From positions 62,001-126,000 of the forward strand of contig NZ_JPUG01000068.1 of NCBI RefSeq assembly GCF_000739015.1: a stretch of 64,000 nt of DNA, given 5' to 3'. The position numbers and the translations under genes are program-made. Shown one piece after another: positions 34,766 to 42,889 of this stretch; positions within the stretch are counted from its first letter, which is position 1, and every line of letters begins with the position of its first letter. The notes beneath the pieces are model-generated. The model did no database searches. It was given only the letters and a program-made list of their open reading frames with translations, and was not told the DNA's origin. The DNA comes from Microvirga sp. BSC39. Lineage in GTDB: Bacteria; Pseudomonadota; Alphaproteobacteria; Rhizobiales; Beijerinckiaceae.

Positions 34766-35224
34766 TTACTGGCACACATCCACCCAGTCGGCGCCGACAA
34801 GATCGGCCATGCGCTGGGGGGCGATGCGCACGGCCGTATGGGTAGAGCCCGCAGCCGGCACGACCTCGTCGTAGGCTTTCAGCGAGATGTCGCAATAGAC
34901 GGGCAAGGGCGTTGCCAAGCCGAAAGGGCAGACGCCGCCGACGGGATGTCCTGTCAACGCGTGGACCTGCACCGCATCCAGCATCGACGCCTTGCCTCCG
35001 AACGTCGCCTTCACCTTCTTGTTGTCCAACCGCGCAGTGCCGCTCGTAACTACGAGGAAGCTTTTCTCGCCGACTCTCAAGGACAGGGTTTTGGCGATTC
35101 TCTCCGGCCCGACACCGTGAGCTTCCGCCGCCTGGGCAACAGTGGCGGTGCTCGTTTGCATTTCCATGATCTCGAGATCCGGTGCGTTCTGGGCGAGAAA
35201 GGCGCGAACGGATTCAAGGCTCAT
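34766..35224 (-). CDS. YbaK/EbsC-family aminoacyl-tRNA deacylase
   Basis: This 152-aa single-domain protein of the YbaK/ProX family has the conserved lysine in KKVKATFGGKASML and the block GHPVGGVCPFGL. Stand-alone members hydrolyse mischarged tRNA, for example Cys-tRNA(Pro) or Ala-tRNA(Pro). Length is typical. It faces the glycerophosphodiesterase gene across a shared terminator. The exact mischarged substrate cannot be told. Confidence 0.88.
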   Translation of the reverse strand: MSLESVRAFLAQNAPDLEIMEMQTSTATVAQAAEAHGVGPERIAKTLSLRVGEKSFLVVTSGTARLDNKKVKATFGGKASMLDAVQVHALTGHPVGGVCPFGLATPLPVYCDISLKAYDEVVPAAGSTHTAVRIAPQRMADLVGADWVDVCQ

Positions 35225-35329
35225 GGCCGGTCAACTCCCTTCAGGATAGCGGGGATATGCGGGTGCGCCTCACAGGCGCCAGGACTGCTCTTATGATAAC
35301 CGCCGGCTTGCCGGGACTGCAAACCGCTC

Positions 35330-36184
35330 CTAGCGTTCACCCTCAGGGTAATCCGCGCCCCGGCTCGTTTCGGCCCAGGCTTCGATCTCCGCCAGGGTTT
35401 CCTTCAGCTTGCTCCGGACCCCTTCGAGAGCGATGGAGCCTAGCACCAGATGCTTGGGTGGGTCCTCCGCCTCGACCACCTTGATGATCGCCTCCACCGC
35501 CCGCACTGGGTCGCCCGGCTGCTTTCCGCTGATATTGGCGGTGGCCTCGAGCCGTGCTCCGACGGTGTTCTGGTAATCGGCGATCATCGGGCGCCGTTGC
35601 TGCAGGGATCGACCGGCCCAGTCCGTGCGGAACGGCCCCGGTTCGACGCAGGTCACCTTGATGCCGAGCGGAGCTACCTCCCGGGAGAGCGAGTCGGACA
35701 TGCCCTCCACGGCATGCTTGGTCGCCGCATAGTATCCGGAACCCTCGAAGCCGATGAAGCCCGCCTGGGAGGAGATATTGATGATATGGCCGCGGCGGCG
35801 GGCACGCATGCCGGGCAGCACGGCCCGGGTCATGGCCGCAAGGCCGAAGACGTTGGTATCGAACTGAGCCCGGATCTCGGCGTCGTCGCCTTCCTCGATG
35901 GAGGATTGGTAGCCGTAGCCGGCATTATTCACCAGCACGTCGATGGACCCGAAGCGGTCCTCCGCCGCTTTCACGGCAGCGGCGATCTGACCGGGCTTGT
36001 TAACGTCGAGCGACAGGGCGAGGGCGTTATCCTCATGCCCCTGTGTCAGATCCTGCACCCTGCCGACGTCGCGGGCCGTGACGACCGCGCGCCACCCCCG
36101 GCGCAGGACAGCCTGGGCGAGCTCTCGCCCGAAGCCGGTGGAGCAACCCGTAATGAACCAGACGGGATTGTCGTTCAGTGGCAT
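35330..36184 (-). CDS. Short-chain dehydrogenase/reductase
   Basis: This 284-aa protein starts at the ATG at 36184 behind AGAGGAGA; a longer frame to 36550 runs into the neighbouring peptidase gene and is not credible. It has the cofactor motif TGCSTGFG (12-19), NNAGYG near 90 and the catalytic YYAATK (Tyr-x3-Lys). The TGxSxGxG form and sequence resemble classical SDRs of the YusZ/retinol-dehydrogenase-like type. It lies 94 bp after the isoaspartyl-peptidase gene and may be the last gene of the operon that starts at 42793. Substrate unknown. Confidence 0.85.
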   Translation of the reverse strand: MPLNDNPVWFITGCSTGFGRELAQAVLRRGWRAVVTARDVGRVQDLTQGHEDNALALSLDVNKPGQIAAAVKAAEDRFGSIDVLVNNAGYGYQSSIEEGDDAEIRAQFDTNVFGLAAMTRAVLPGMRARRRGHIINISSQAGFIGFEGSGYYAATKHAVEGMSDSLSREVAPLGIKVTCVEPGPFRTDWAGRSLQQRRPMIADYQNTVGARLEATANISGKQPGDPVRAVEAIIKVVEAEDPPKHLVLGSIALEGVRSKLKETLAEIEAWAETSRGADYPEGER

Positions 36185-36278
36185 GCGCGGTCTCCTCTGC
36201 TCGGACGGGTACGGCAAGGGCATATAGGGCCGGATCCATGGCGATGAACCGGCTCCTTCCTCTCGATTTTCAGGAGGG

Positions 36279-37253
36279 CTAAGCTTCTTGGAATTCGACG
36301 AGGGGCTCGTCGTAGATCCCCGTGAGGAGCCTGCTATCCTGTCTGACGATGCCGCGGTACATGCCGGAGCAGTTGAAGGGCAGGGACACATTCCCGGCGC
36401 GATCCACGGCAATGATGCCGCCCGAGCCGCCTGCCGGAGCGAGCATGTCGATGACGACGGCACGCGATGCCTGGTCCAAGCTCTGGCCGGCATAGCGCAT
36501 GCGGGAGGCGATCTCGTGCGCGGCTGCGTAGCGAATGAATATCTCTCCATGGCCGGTCGCCGACACGGCGCAGGTTTCGTTGTCCGCCCAGGTTCCGGCG
36601 CCGATGACGGGGCTGTCGCCCACCCGCCCAGGGGATTTCGCCGTCATGCCGCCCGTGGAGGTGGCAGCTGCGAGATTGCCATGCTGGTCGCGGGCCACTG
36701 CCCCGACCGTGCCGTGCTTGCGCGACTCGTCCTGGTCGTCCGCGCCGCTCTGGCGCATGGCGAGCGTCTCCTGCAGGGCCTGCCAGCGCTGCTCGGTGTA
36801 GAAGTAGGAGGTCTCCTCGAAAGCCAAGCCCTGCCGGCGACAGAACTCCATGGCGCTTTCACCGATGAGCAGCACGTGGCCGGAATGCTCCATCACGGCC
36901 CGGGCGGCGAGAACCGGATTGCGTGGGCCGCAGATTCCGGCAACTGCACCGGCAGAGCGGTCGCGCCCGTCCATGACGGCTGCATCCATTTCCTGCTTGC
37001 CGGCCGAGGTATAGACCGCACCTCGTCCGGCGTTGAAAAGCGGCTCGTCTTCGAGAGCCATTACGGCGGCGGTCGCTGCATCGAGCGCGCTGCCGCCGTC
37101 GGCGAGAATGACACGGCCTGCTGCGAGGGCACGGCGCAGGCCAGCGTGGTAGGCCGCCTCCCGCTCGGGCGTCATCTTGCTGCGCAGAATCGTTCCCGCA
37201 CCGCCATGAACGGCCAGGGCGAAGTCGTTGCCGGATATGCTGTTGCTGGTCAT
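36279..37253 (-). CDS. iaaA: Isoaspartyl peptidase / plant-type L-asparaginase (Ntn hydrolase)
   Basis: This 324-aa precursor of the Ntn-hydrolase type has the cleavage and nucleophile motif HGTVGAVA with Thr182, which becomes the N-terminus of the beta subunit. Substrate-binding blocks are GDSPVIGAGTWAD and ATGHGE. Such enzymes remove beta-aspartyl (isoaspartyl) residues from dipeptides and hydrolyse asparagine. There is no signal peptide. It lies 25 bp after a P1-family beta-aminopeptidase gene in the same operon; two enzymes that open beta-type peptide bonds next to each other point to an unusual peptide substrate. Confidence 0.9.
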   Translation of the reverse strand: MTSNSISGNDFALAVHGGAGTILRSKMTPEREAAYHAGLRRALAAGRVILADGGSALDAATAAVMALEDEPLFNAGRGAVYTSAGKQEMDAAVMDGRDRSAGAVAGICGPRNPVLAARAVMEHSGHVLLIGESAMEFCRRQGLAFEETSYFYTEQRWQALQETLAMRQSGADDQDESRKHGTVGAVARDQHGNLAAATSTGGMTAKSPGRVGDSPVIGAGTWADNETCAVSATGHGEIFIRYAAAHEIASRMRYAGQSLDQASRAVVIDMLAPAGGSGGIIAVDRAGNVSLPFNCSGMYRGIVRQDSRLLTGIYDEPLVEFQEA

Positions 37254-37278
37254 GAGGTCGGGCGTCCTCTGAAAAGAG

Positions 37279-38313
37279 TTAAAGAGCGTCGGTCAGGGCG
37301 GGTCGATGGTGTCCGGAGCGGCCGGTCATGGAGCCGGCGGCGACGAGCGCATCGAGAACGGCCTCCTGCGTGGCATCGGCCATGGCCTCGAAGAGCAGAT
37401 CGATGCGGTTCTCGTTCAGGATGCGGATGCCGATCAGCGCCGTCCTCTCGTCGTGTGAGAGAACATTGGCCGTTGTGAAACCTAGCGCAATGTCACCGCT
37501 GCCGTGGCCCCAAAAGGATCCGAGGCGCGCGAGTCCGACACCGGAGCGGCGGATGACGCGCTTGAGCTGTCGATCGTTCATTGGAACATCAGTGGCTGCA
37601 ATGATGATGATCGAGCCCTTCTCCGTGGCCCGCCCGTCGGTCGCTATTTGAGGTGGAGCGATGACCCTGCCGTCAGGGAGGCGCAGATCGCCGGCCCGCC
37701 CAAAATTGGACAGGACGAGAATGCCCAGGTGATAGCTATGGCCTTCGAGGTCGAGGCGCCGGGACGAGGTGCCGATGCCACCTTTGAAGCCGAAGGTGCT
37801 CATGCCGCAGCCGGCACCCACCGAGCCGACATCAAAGTGGGAGGAGGCGTTCGCCAGAGCGATGCGTGCATCCTCCTCGGTAACAGCGAGCGCCTGGATG
37901 TCGTTGAGATAGCCGTCGTTGCATTCGAACACGAGGGGATTCACCGTGGCGGTCTCCCGACCGATGTCTGGGTTGTGTTCAATTGCGTGACGCACCAGCG
38001 CTGTGCAGCAGGTGCCGACCGAGAGGGTGTTGGTCAGAAGGATCGGGGTCTCGATCGTGCCCAGCTCCTCCACCTGCACCAAGCCGGCGCTCTTTCCGAA
38101 GCCGTTGAGCACGTGAACGGCCGCCATCGGCTTCTCGCGATAGAGGTTTCCGGCATGGGGGATGATGGCTGTCACTCCGGTGCGGATCTCCCCATCCACG
38201 AGGGTGCGGTGACCGACACGAACACCCGGCACATCTGTGATGCTGTTCATCTCACCCGTCGGCAGAGCGCCGCAGGCGAGGCCGACATCGCGGGCATGAG
38301 CAGGACGCTCCAT
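37279..38313 (-). CDS. P1-family (S58) aminopeptidase, DmpA/BapA-like
   Basis: This 344-aa self-processing enzyme has the autocleavage/nucleophile site EKGSIIIIAATDVPM, predicted Gly233-Ser234 with Ser234 as nucleophile, and the conserved N-terminal ITDVPGVRVGH. The family includes DmpA (L- and D-aminopeptidase) and BapA (beta-peptidyl aminopeptidase, releases N-terminal beta-alanine and other beta-amino acids). The ATG at 38313 shares a base with the upstream stop (TGATG), so it is coupled to the deacetylase-family gene. It has no signal peptide, so it acts on imported substrate. Confidence 0.9.
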   Translation of the reverse strand: MERPAHARDVGLACGALPTGEMNSITDVPGVRVGHRTLVDGEIRTGVTAIIPHAGNLYREKPMAAVHVLNGFGKSAGLVQVEELGTIETPILLTNTLSVGTCCTALVRHAIEHNPDIGRETATVNPLVFECNDGYLNDIQALAVTEEDARIALANASSHFDVGSVGAGCGMSTFGFKGGIGTSSRRLDLEGHSYHLGILVLSNFGRAGDLRLPDGRVIAPPQIATDGRATEKGSIIIIAATDVPMNDRQLKRVIRRSGVGLARLGSFWGHGSGDIALGFTTANVLSHDERTALIGIRILNENRIDLLFEAMADATQEAVLDALVAAGSMTGRSGHHRPALTDAL

Positions 38314-39209
38314 CAGAGGCCCTGCTCCTTCACGAAAGCTGCGATCTCCGCATGGGTTGTTACCCATACGTCCGACCGTCGTGTGACTTCCTCCAGAAGC
38401 TTTTCCAGGATCCAGATGCGGGAGCGGTAACCGGTCACGTGCGGGTGCATGGTCAGAAGGAACAGGCCACCTTCTTCATAGGCCCGCTCGAACTCGCGGA
38501 AGAAGATGTCGTAGACGGCGGTCGGCGGGGTATGCGGGCGAAGGCCGTTGAAGCGGTGCATGTTGAAATAGACCGCGTCGTCGCGGATCCACTCCACGGG
38601 CAGTTCCACGATGCCTGTCGGCTCTCCCTGTTCCAGCAGCTCGTAAGGGTCATCGTCGGCCATCAGAGAAGAATCATACAGGAGCCCGAGCTCGCGCTCG
38701 ATCCGCAACGTGCTCGGGCTGAAATCCCAGGAAGGAGTGCGCAGGCCGACCGGGCGCACGCCCGTGATCCGCTCCAGGGTGTCCGTCGCGCGGAACATCA
38801 GGTCCCGTTCGATCTCGTACGGCAGCTGGCTGTTGAGCTCGTGGATCCAACCATGGATGCCGATCTCGTGACCCTCCGCCACGACGCGCCGCTGCTCGTC
38901 TTCATACAGCAGGGCAGCGACGGCCGGGACGAAGAATGTCGCCTTGGCATCGTATCTGGCAAGAGCATTCAGAATACGCGGCACGCCTTGGCGGTTGCCG
39001 TACTGGCCCTGCGACATGCGGCCGATGGACTTACCGCCATCGCGCAGCTCGTTCGTCTCATGGTCGGAATCGAACGAGAAGGCGACGGCGCAGCGGGCAC
39101 CGTTTTTCCATCGAGCAGGCTTCAACGAGCGCCCGGCGCGCACATGGTCTACCTTGTCGCGCCAGGTCTGCTCATCCCATGTCCAGGGCTGGCTGCTCAT
39201 ATCGTCCAT
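38313..39209 (-). CDS. Polysaccharide-deacetylase-family hydrolase (PgdA/PuuE-like)
   Basis: This 298-aa protein has the NodB-type fold. FSFDSDHE gives the catalytic and metal aspartates near 47-49, IHGWIHE gives metal ligands His119 and His123, RTPSWDF is near 150 and TMHPHVTGY lies in the C-terminal half. This branch includes Helicobacter PgdA and the allantoinase PuuE, and often acts on small amides or imides rather than polymers. There is no signal peptide, which fits a cytoplasmic small-molecule hydrolase. The start is uncertain: ATG at 39209, GTG at 39218 or ATG at 39200. It is coupled to the DmpA-like gene downstream (TGATG). Confidence 0.82.
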   Translation of the reverse strand: MDDMSSQPWTWDEQTWRDKVDHVRAGRSLKPARWKNGARCAVAFSFDSDHETNELRDGGKSIGRMSQGQYGNRQGVPRILNALARYDAKATFFVPAVAALLYEDEQRRVVAEGHEIGIHGWIHELNSQLPYEIERDLMFRATDTLERITGVRPVGLRTPSWDFSPSTLRIERELGLLYDSSLMADDDPYELLEQGEPTGIVELPVEWIRDDAVYFNMHRFNGLRPHTPPTAVYDIFFREFERAYEEGGLFLLTMHPHVTGYRSRIWILEKLLEEVTRRSDVWVTTHAEIAAFVKEQGL

Positions 39210-39256
39210 GGTGCTCACAATTCCTTGTCTGACGTCATCTGAGGTTCGGTGGCGGT

Positions 39257-40012
39257 TCAGGATCGCCCGCCATCCACGGAGATGATCTGCCCCGAGATCC
39301 AGGCAGCCGCATCGGACGCGAGAAACATCACTGCGTTGGCAATGTCCTGCGGATACCCAAGGCGGCGGGTGTGGATGCTTTCCACCAAGCGCGCCTGCCC
39401 CTCCTGGCCGTAGCTCTCCCATTGACGCTGCGTGGCAGGGTTCGACAGCACGAAGCCGGGCGCCACGCTGTTCACGGTGATCCCGAACGGGCCAAGTTCG
39501 AAGCTCAGCTGCTTGGTCAGACCGACGAGCGCGTGCTTGGAGGCGGTGTAGGCCTGAATGCCAGTAAGGCTCGGACGCAGTCCGGCGCCGGACGAGATGT
39601 TGACGATGCGCCCAAATTGTCCACGCTTCATGTGAGGAGCCGCTGCCTGCGAGCACCAGAATGCGCCATGCACATTAGCCTCGAACAGAACGAGCCAATC
39701 CTGCTCGCTCACCTCCTCGATGGGCCTCGCCACCTGGCCCCGGACGCCTCCGGCGCAGTTGACGAGGATATCGATGCCCCCAAGCGCCTCCGCCATATCG
39801 GCGAAGACACCCGTGACGGCAGCGCGATCCGCGAGGTCGAGGGTTCGGGTTGCGTTGGCTCCAGCTTCGGTGGCTACACGCAGGCCGGCTTCATCAAGAT
39901 CGAGGGCCCATACATGAGCGCCCTCAGCTGCAAGAGACTGGACGATGCTGCGCCCGATGCCCTGTGCCGCCCCGGTGACAGCAACACGGCGGTTGGTAAA
40001 GTCGAGTTTCAT
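39257..40012 (-). CDS. Short-chain dehydrogenase/reductase
   Basis: This 251-aa classical SDR has TGAAQGIG (13-20), NCAGG, the catalytic YTASK (Tyr-x3-Lys near 155) and the C-terminal SGQIISVDGG. The start overlaps the stop of the PanE-like gene by 4 bp (ATGA). It probably oxidises or reduces a hydroxy-acid or alcohol intermediate of the operon. It is not closely similar to the other SDR of the operon (35330-36184), so the two likely act at different steps. Confidence 0.88.
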   Translation of the reverse strand: MKLDFTNRRVAVTGAAQGIGRSIVQSLAAEGAHVWALDLDEAGLRVATEAGANATRTLDLADRAAVTGVFADMAEALGGIDILVNCAGGVRGQVARPIEEVSEQDWLVLFEANVHGAFWCSQAAAPHMKRGQFGRIVNISSGAGLRPSLTGIQAYTASKHALVGLTKQLSFELGPFGITVNSVAPGFVLSNPATQRQWESYGQEGQARLVESIHTRRLGYPQDIANAVMFLASDAAAWISGQIISVDGGRS

Positions 40013-41025
40013 AGGTTGAGCATCTCGTCGAGCGTGGACCAGGATTGTTCTCGGCGGCCGTCCTCGATGTCGTGGATCAGCGCAACAAGCTTGTTGATGG
40101 CCGGCGTGGGGATGCCCGCCTCCTGGCCGAGGGTGCCAATGATGGCGATTTGTGCGTCAACCTCGGTCTTGCGCTTGCGCACGGCCAGATCGCGCCAGAT
40201 GCCGGAATGGGTCTTCGCCGTGTGACGATTGAATTCGGCCATGTCGGCAACGGAGCGCCTCGCGGCGGCCTCGTCCGAGCCGGGCATGAAGGCGTCGGGA
40301 TCAAAACCATTGAAGCCCAGAGGCTTTACGCCGCGGACTTTCGCCACCGCCATCACTTCCTGACCAAGAAGGTGATAGACCGGGAAGTGGCACTCCGAAG
40401 CCAGGTTTTCCGACATGGAGGCATTCGTCAGCGCAGTCGCGAAGAGCAGGGAGCCGTAACCGAGCTTACCCCAGAGGTAGCCCCAGATGTTGTCGGTGAG
40501 CACCGCCCTGGGCTCGAAGATTGAGAGCAGGCGGTGATAGTCGCGCACTATGTCCGTCGCCTGTCCGTCTAGCCCGCCAACCGCAACGGCCGCGCGGTTG
40601 CCGAAAAGAATACGCCCAGGCTCCAGCCAGTCGGCGCCGAAATTGACGAAGCATCCGACCGTGCGCTCGGCGCCGATCTCTTCGGCGATGATGATTTCGT
40701 TCAACCCGTTCTGGGCGGAGAGCACGGTGCCGTCTTCCGCCAGATGGGGCTTCAAGGCGCGCACGGCATCACGGGTATGGTGCGCCTTGACCGCGAGAAT
40801 GATGCGTTTGAATTGCCCCGTCACCTCGGCGGGCACCGCGGCCTGCACGGGCTGGCGGAAGGTTTCCACAGGACCTTCGATGAATAGGCCGTCGCGCTTC
40901 ATCGCCTCCACATGTGGCTCGACGAGGTCGACGAGAAGCACATCTTCGCCCGCGCGGGCGAAATAGGCGCCGAGCGTGCCGCCGATAGCGCCGGCGCCCC
41001 AGATCAGGATCGTGTTCTCGTTCAT
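40009..41025 (-). CDS. Ketopantoate reductase-like oxidoreductase (PanE/ApbA family)
   Basis: This 338-aa protein has the NAD(P)-binding GAGAIGGTLGAYFA (9-22), the central block AVKAHHTRDA, and the C-terminal KLGYGSLLFATAL and KTEVDAQ characteristic of the PanE/ApbA family. The family reduces 2-keto acids such as ketopantoate, but catabolic paralogues are common. The ATG at 41025 shares a base with the creatininase-gene stop (TGATG); a GTG one codon earlier is possible. Its location in a coupled catabolic operon argues against a role in pantothenate synthesis. Confidence 0.86.
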   Translation of the reverse strand: MNENTILIWGAGAIGGTLGAYFARAGEDVLLVDLVEPHVEAMKRDGLFIEGPVETFRQPVQAAVPAEVTGQFKRIILAVKAHHTRDAVRALKPHLAEDGTVLSAQNGLNEIIIAEEIGAERTVGCFVNFGADWLEPGRILFGNRAAVAVGGLDGQATDIVRDYHRLLSIFEPRAVLTDNIWGYLWGKLGYGSLLFATALTNASMSENLASECHFPVYHLLGQEVMAVAKVRGVKPLGFNGFDPDAFMPGSDEAAARRSVADMAEFNRHTAKTHSGIWRDLAVRKRKTEVDAQIAIIGTLGQEAGIPTPAINKLVALIHDIEDGRREQSWSTLDEMLNL

Positions 41026-41720
41026 CACCAGTTCTCGATCAACGCGCGGGTCTCGTCGATGGCCACCGACCAGATGGCGTTCATGTCCTCGTCGGACCGC
41101 TGGAAGTATCCGCCGAAATTGCCATCCTGCAGGATCTCGCGCACGCCCTCAGGGCCGAAGGTCCGCATGCGCTCCAAGTCGACCATGGGCTTCTGATGAG
41201 ACGGCTGCTCGATGCCGGGCAGGCGTGTCCAGGGGAAGTTCTCCATCCAGGAGGCATGCGAGGCGACTGGGTCGATCTCCTTCACCTTCTCGAAGGTGCG
41301 GGGAGCATTCCACCAGTTGTGGAATTTCACACGGCACTCGGGATTCTCGCCCATCCATTCGATAGCTGCTGTATGGCCCGGCGTATTGCCACCATGCCCG
41401 TTGACGAAGAGGATGCGGCGAAAGCCGGTGCGTTTCAGGGAATCGAGAATATCCGTGATGATCCGCAGGTAAGTGTCGGCCTTCAGCGAGACCGTGCCGG
41501 GATAAGCCATGAAATAAGGGGTGATGCCGTAGGCCTGAACCGGGAAGACCGGAACGCCCGTCGGTGCAGCGGCTTCAGAGGCCACACGCTCGGCTAGGAT
41601 GCTGTCAACCGAAAGGCTTAGATAGGCGTGCTGCTCCGTGCAGCCCAGCGGTACGACGGCGCGATCATCCGTCTTCAGGTATTCTTCCACCTGAAGCCAG
41701 TTCATCTCACTGATTTTCAT
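41025..41720 (-). CDS. Creatininase-family amidohydrolase
   Basis: This 231-aa protein has family metal motifs at CTEQHAYLSLSVDS (Glu29, His31, Asp39) and VNGHGGN (His109). Creatininase-family members hydrolyse cyclic amides (creatinine, formylated pyrimidine intermediates, mycofactocin peptide). The usual EQHGPHLPLxTD is changed to EQHAYLSLSVDS, suggesting a non-creatinine substrate. It overlaps the upstream GntR gene by 4 bp (ATGA). Role here: probably first opening of a lactam or amide; inference. Confidence 0.87.
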   Translation of the reverse strand: MKISEMNWLQVEEYLKTDDRAVVPLGCTEQHAYLSLSVDSILAERVASEAAAPTGVPVFPVQAYGITPYFMAYPGTVSLKADTYLRIITDILDSLKRTGFRRILFVNGHGGNTPGHTAAIEWMGENPECRVKFHNWWNAPRTFEKVKEIDPVASHASWMENFPWTRLPGIEQPSHQKPMVDLERMRTFGPEGVREILQDGNFGGYFQRSDEDMNAIWSVAIDETRALIENW

Positions 41721-42793
41721 GAAGGCACTTCCTCTTGAAACACGATCGACGAGCGCAGACGCTCGATCACGGGCAGCAGCGTGGCGCGGATTGCATGCGG
41801 GTCCGGCACATAACGGAATTCCAGGGCCTGCCGACCGGGCGGTAGGAGCTTTCTCACTGCCGATTCGGCGCCACTGGCGTAGATCGCCACGTCGACCTGG
41901 GTGAGAAAGGTCGCAAGATCGGGGGCCGTGATCAGCCGGACGTCCACCGCCGATACGTGAGGCGCAAAGCGCAGAACGCCGGGCTTCATCAAAGCGGCAA
42001 ATTCGGGGAAGATCGACACGAGGCCAACCCGTGCCATGGGATCGAGCATCGCGAGCTGGGCTCGCGTCTCCTCGGCAGGGATGAAGCTCAGCCCGACGAC
42101 CGGGATGCCGGTTGGTACGAGGTGTTCGACTTCGCCGCGACGATGCGCCAGCGTCACGCAGATGTCACAGGGCAGGGGAAAGGCCTCTCCTGCATGAAGG
42201 GCGTCCACCGTCGTGACGGCGATAGTGTCTTCAGAGCCGAGATGGTCCTGAATGCGGTTGGCGTATTGCTGGGTTGTCTCGATGAAGTTGCCGACCATGA
42301 CGAGACGCAGCGGGCGCGTCGGCGTGGGGCCGCGCGCGGCGCGGGCATTCACGAGCGACGACACAACCGATGGAGCAAGTCCCAGTTGTTCCGCCTCATT
42401 GAAGAGCATTTCAACCCGACGCTGGATTTTCCGAATGGCAAGGGAGCGCAGACCGTCGCTGTTATGCCCATCGCCTACATAGGTGCCGGCTCCTGGCTTT
42501 GCCTCGATGAGGCCGGACTCGCGCAACTCCCTGTAGACCGTGGCGACGGTCATATGCGCGATCCCAGCCCGCTCCGCCAACTCACGCACGGAGGGCAGGC
42601 GCTGGCCGGTCGGCAATTCGCCCAGAGCAATCCCGAATTCGATCAGTCCACGCAGCTGCGTGCCAAGCGGCACAGGGAGAGTGCGATCAAGCGCTCCCGC
42701 CAAGCTGGCAAGAATCCGCTCATCAGGGCTCTGTTCCGTTTCACTATAACGGATGCCTTCATAAGCGTCAGGTGCTGATTGGAGTTTGGGCAA
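41717..42793 (-). CDS. GntR-type regulator with a large C-terminal sensor domain
   Basis: This 358-aa protein has an N-terminal GntR winged helix (about 42-112: LPSVRELAERAGIAHMTVATVYRELR is spread across it). A C-terminal region of about 220 residues follows that is neither FCD, UTRA nor aminotransferase-like. It shows repeated short beta-alpha units (RLVMVGNF, GIPVVGLSF, ARVGLVSIF) like a periplasmic-binding/LacI-type ligand domain. It is divergent from a peptide importer and coupled to the creatininase gene, so it probably controls both arms, sensing the imported compound. A palindrome in the intergenic gap (42829) is its candidate site. Confidence 0.85.
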   Translation of the reverse strand: MPKLQSAPDAYEGIRYSETEQSPDERILASLAGALDRTLPVPLGTQLRGLIEFGIALGELPTGQRLPSVRELAERAGIAHMTVATVYRELRESGLIEAKPGAGTYVGDGHNSDGLRSLAIRKIQRRVEMLFNEAEQLGLAPSVVSSLVNARAARGPTPTRPLRLVMVGNFIETTQQYANRIQDHLGSEDTIAVTTVDALHAGEAFPLPCDICVTLAHRRGEVEHLVPTGIPVVGLSFIPAEETRAQLAMLDPMARVGLVSIFPEFAALMKPGVLRFAPHVSAVDVRLITAPDLATFLTQVDVAIYASGAESAVRKLLPPGRQALEFRYVPDPHAIRATLLPVIERLRSSIVFQEEVPS

Positions 42794-42828
42794 GGTGCTG
42801 TTGACTTTTCTTGTTCGGGTGACCTACC

Positions 42829-42846
42829 GTTCTAATCGATAAGAAC
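42829..42846. promoter_or_regulatory. 18-bp near-palindrome, candidate GntR operator
   Basis: GTTCT and AGAAC arms surround AATCGATA; 16 of 18 positions are symmetric. It lies 44 bp before the importer start and 36 bp before the divergent GntR start. A -35-like TTGACT lies at 42801-42806. Confidence 0.45.
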
Positions 42847-42889
42847 ACCTTGGACGAAAAGCCAGGGTCTTAGCAAGAGGGGAAGTGAA

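Noticed and set aside
36185..36550. 122-residue N-terminal extension of the 35330-36184 dehydrogenase
   Set aside because: It overlaps the isoaspartyl-peptidase gene; the SDR nucleotide-binding motif begins right after the ATG at 36184, which has a good ribosome site.
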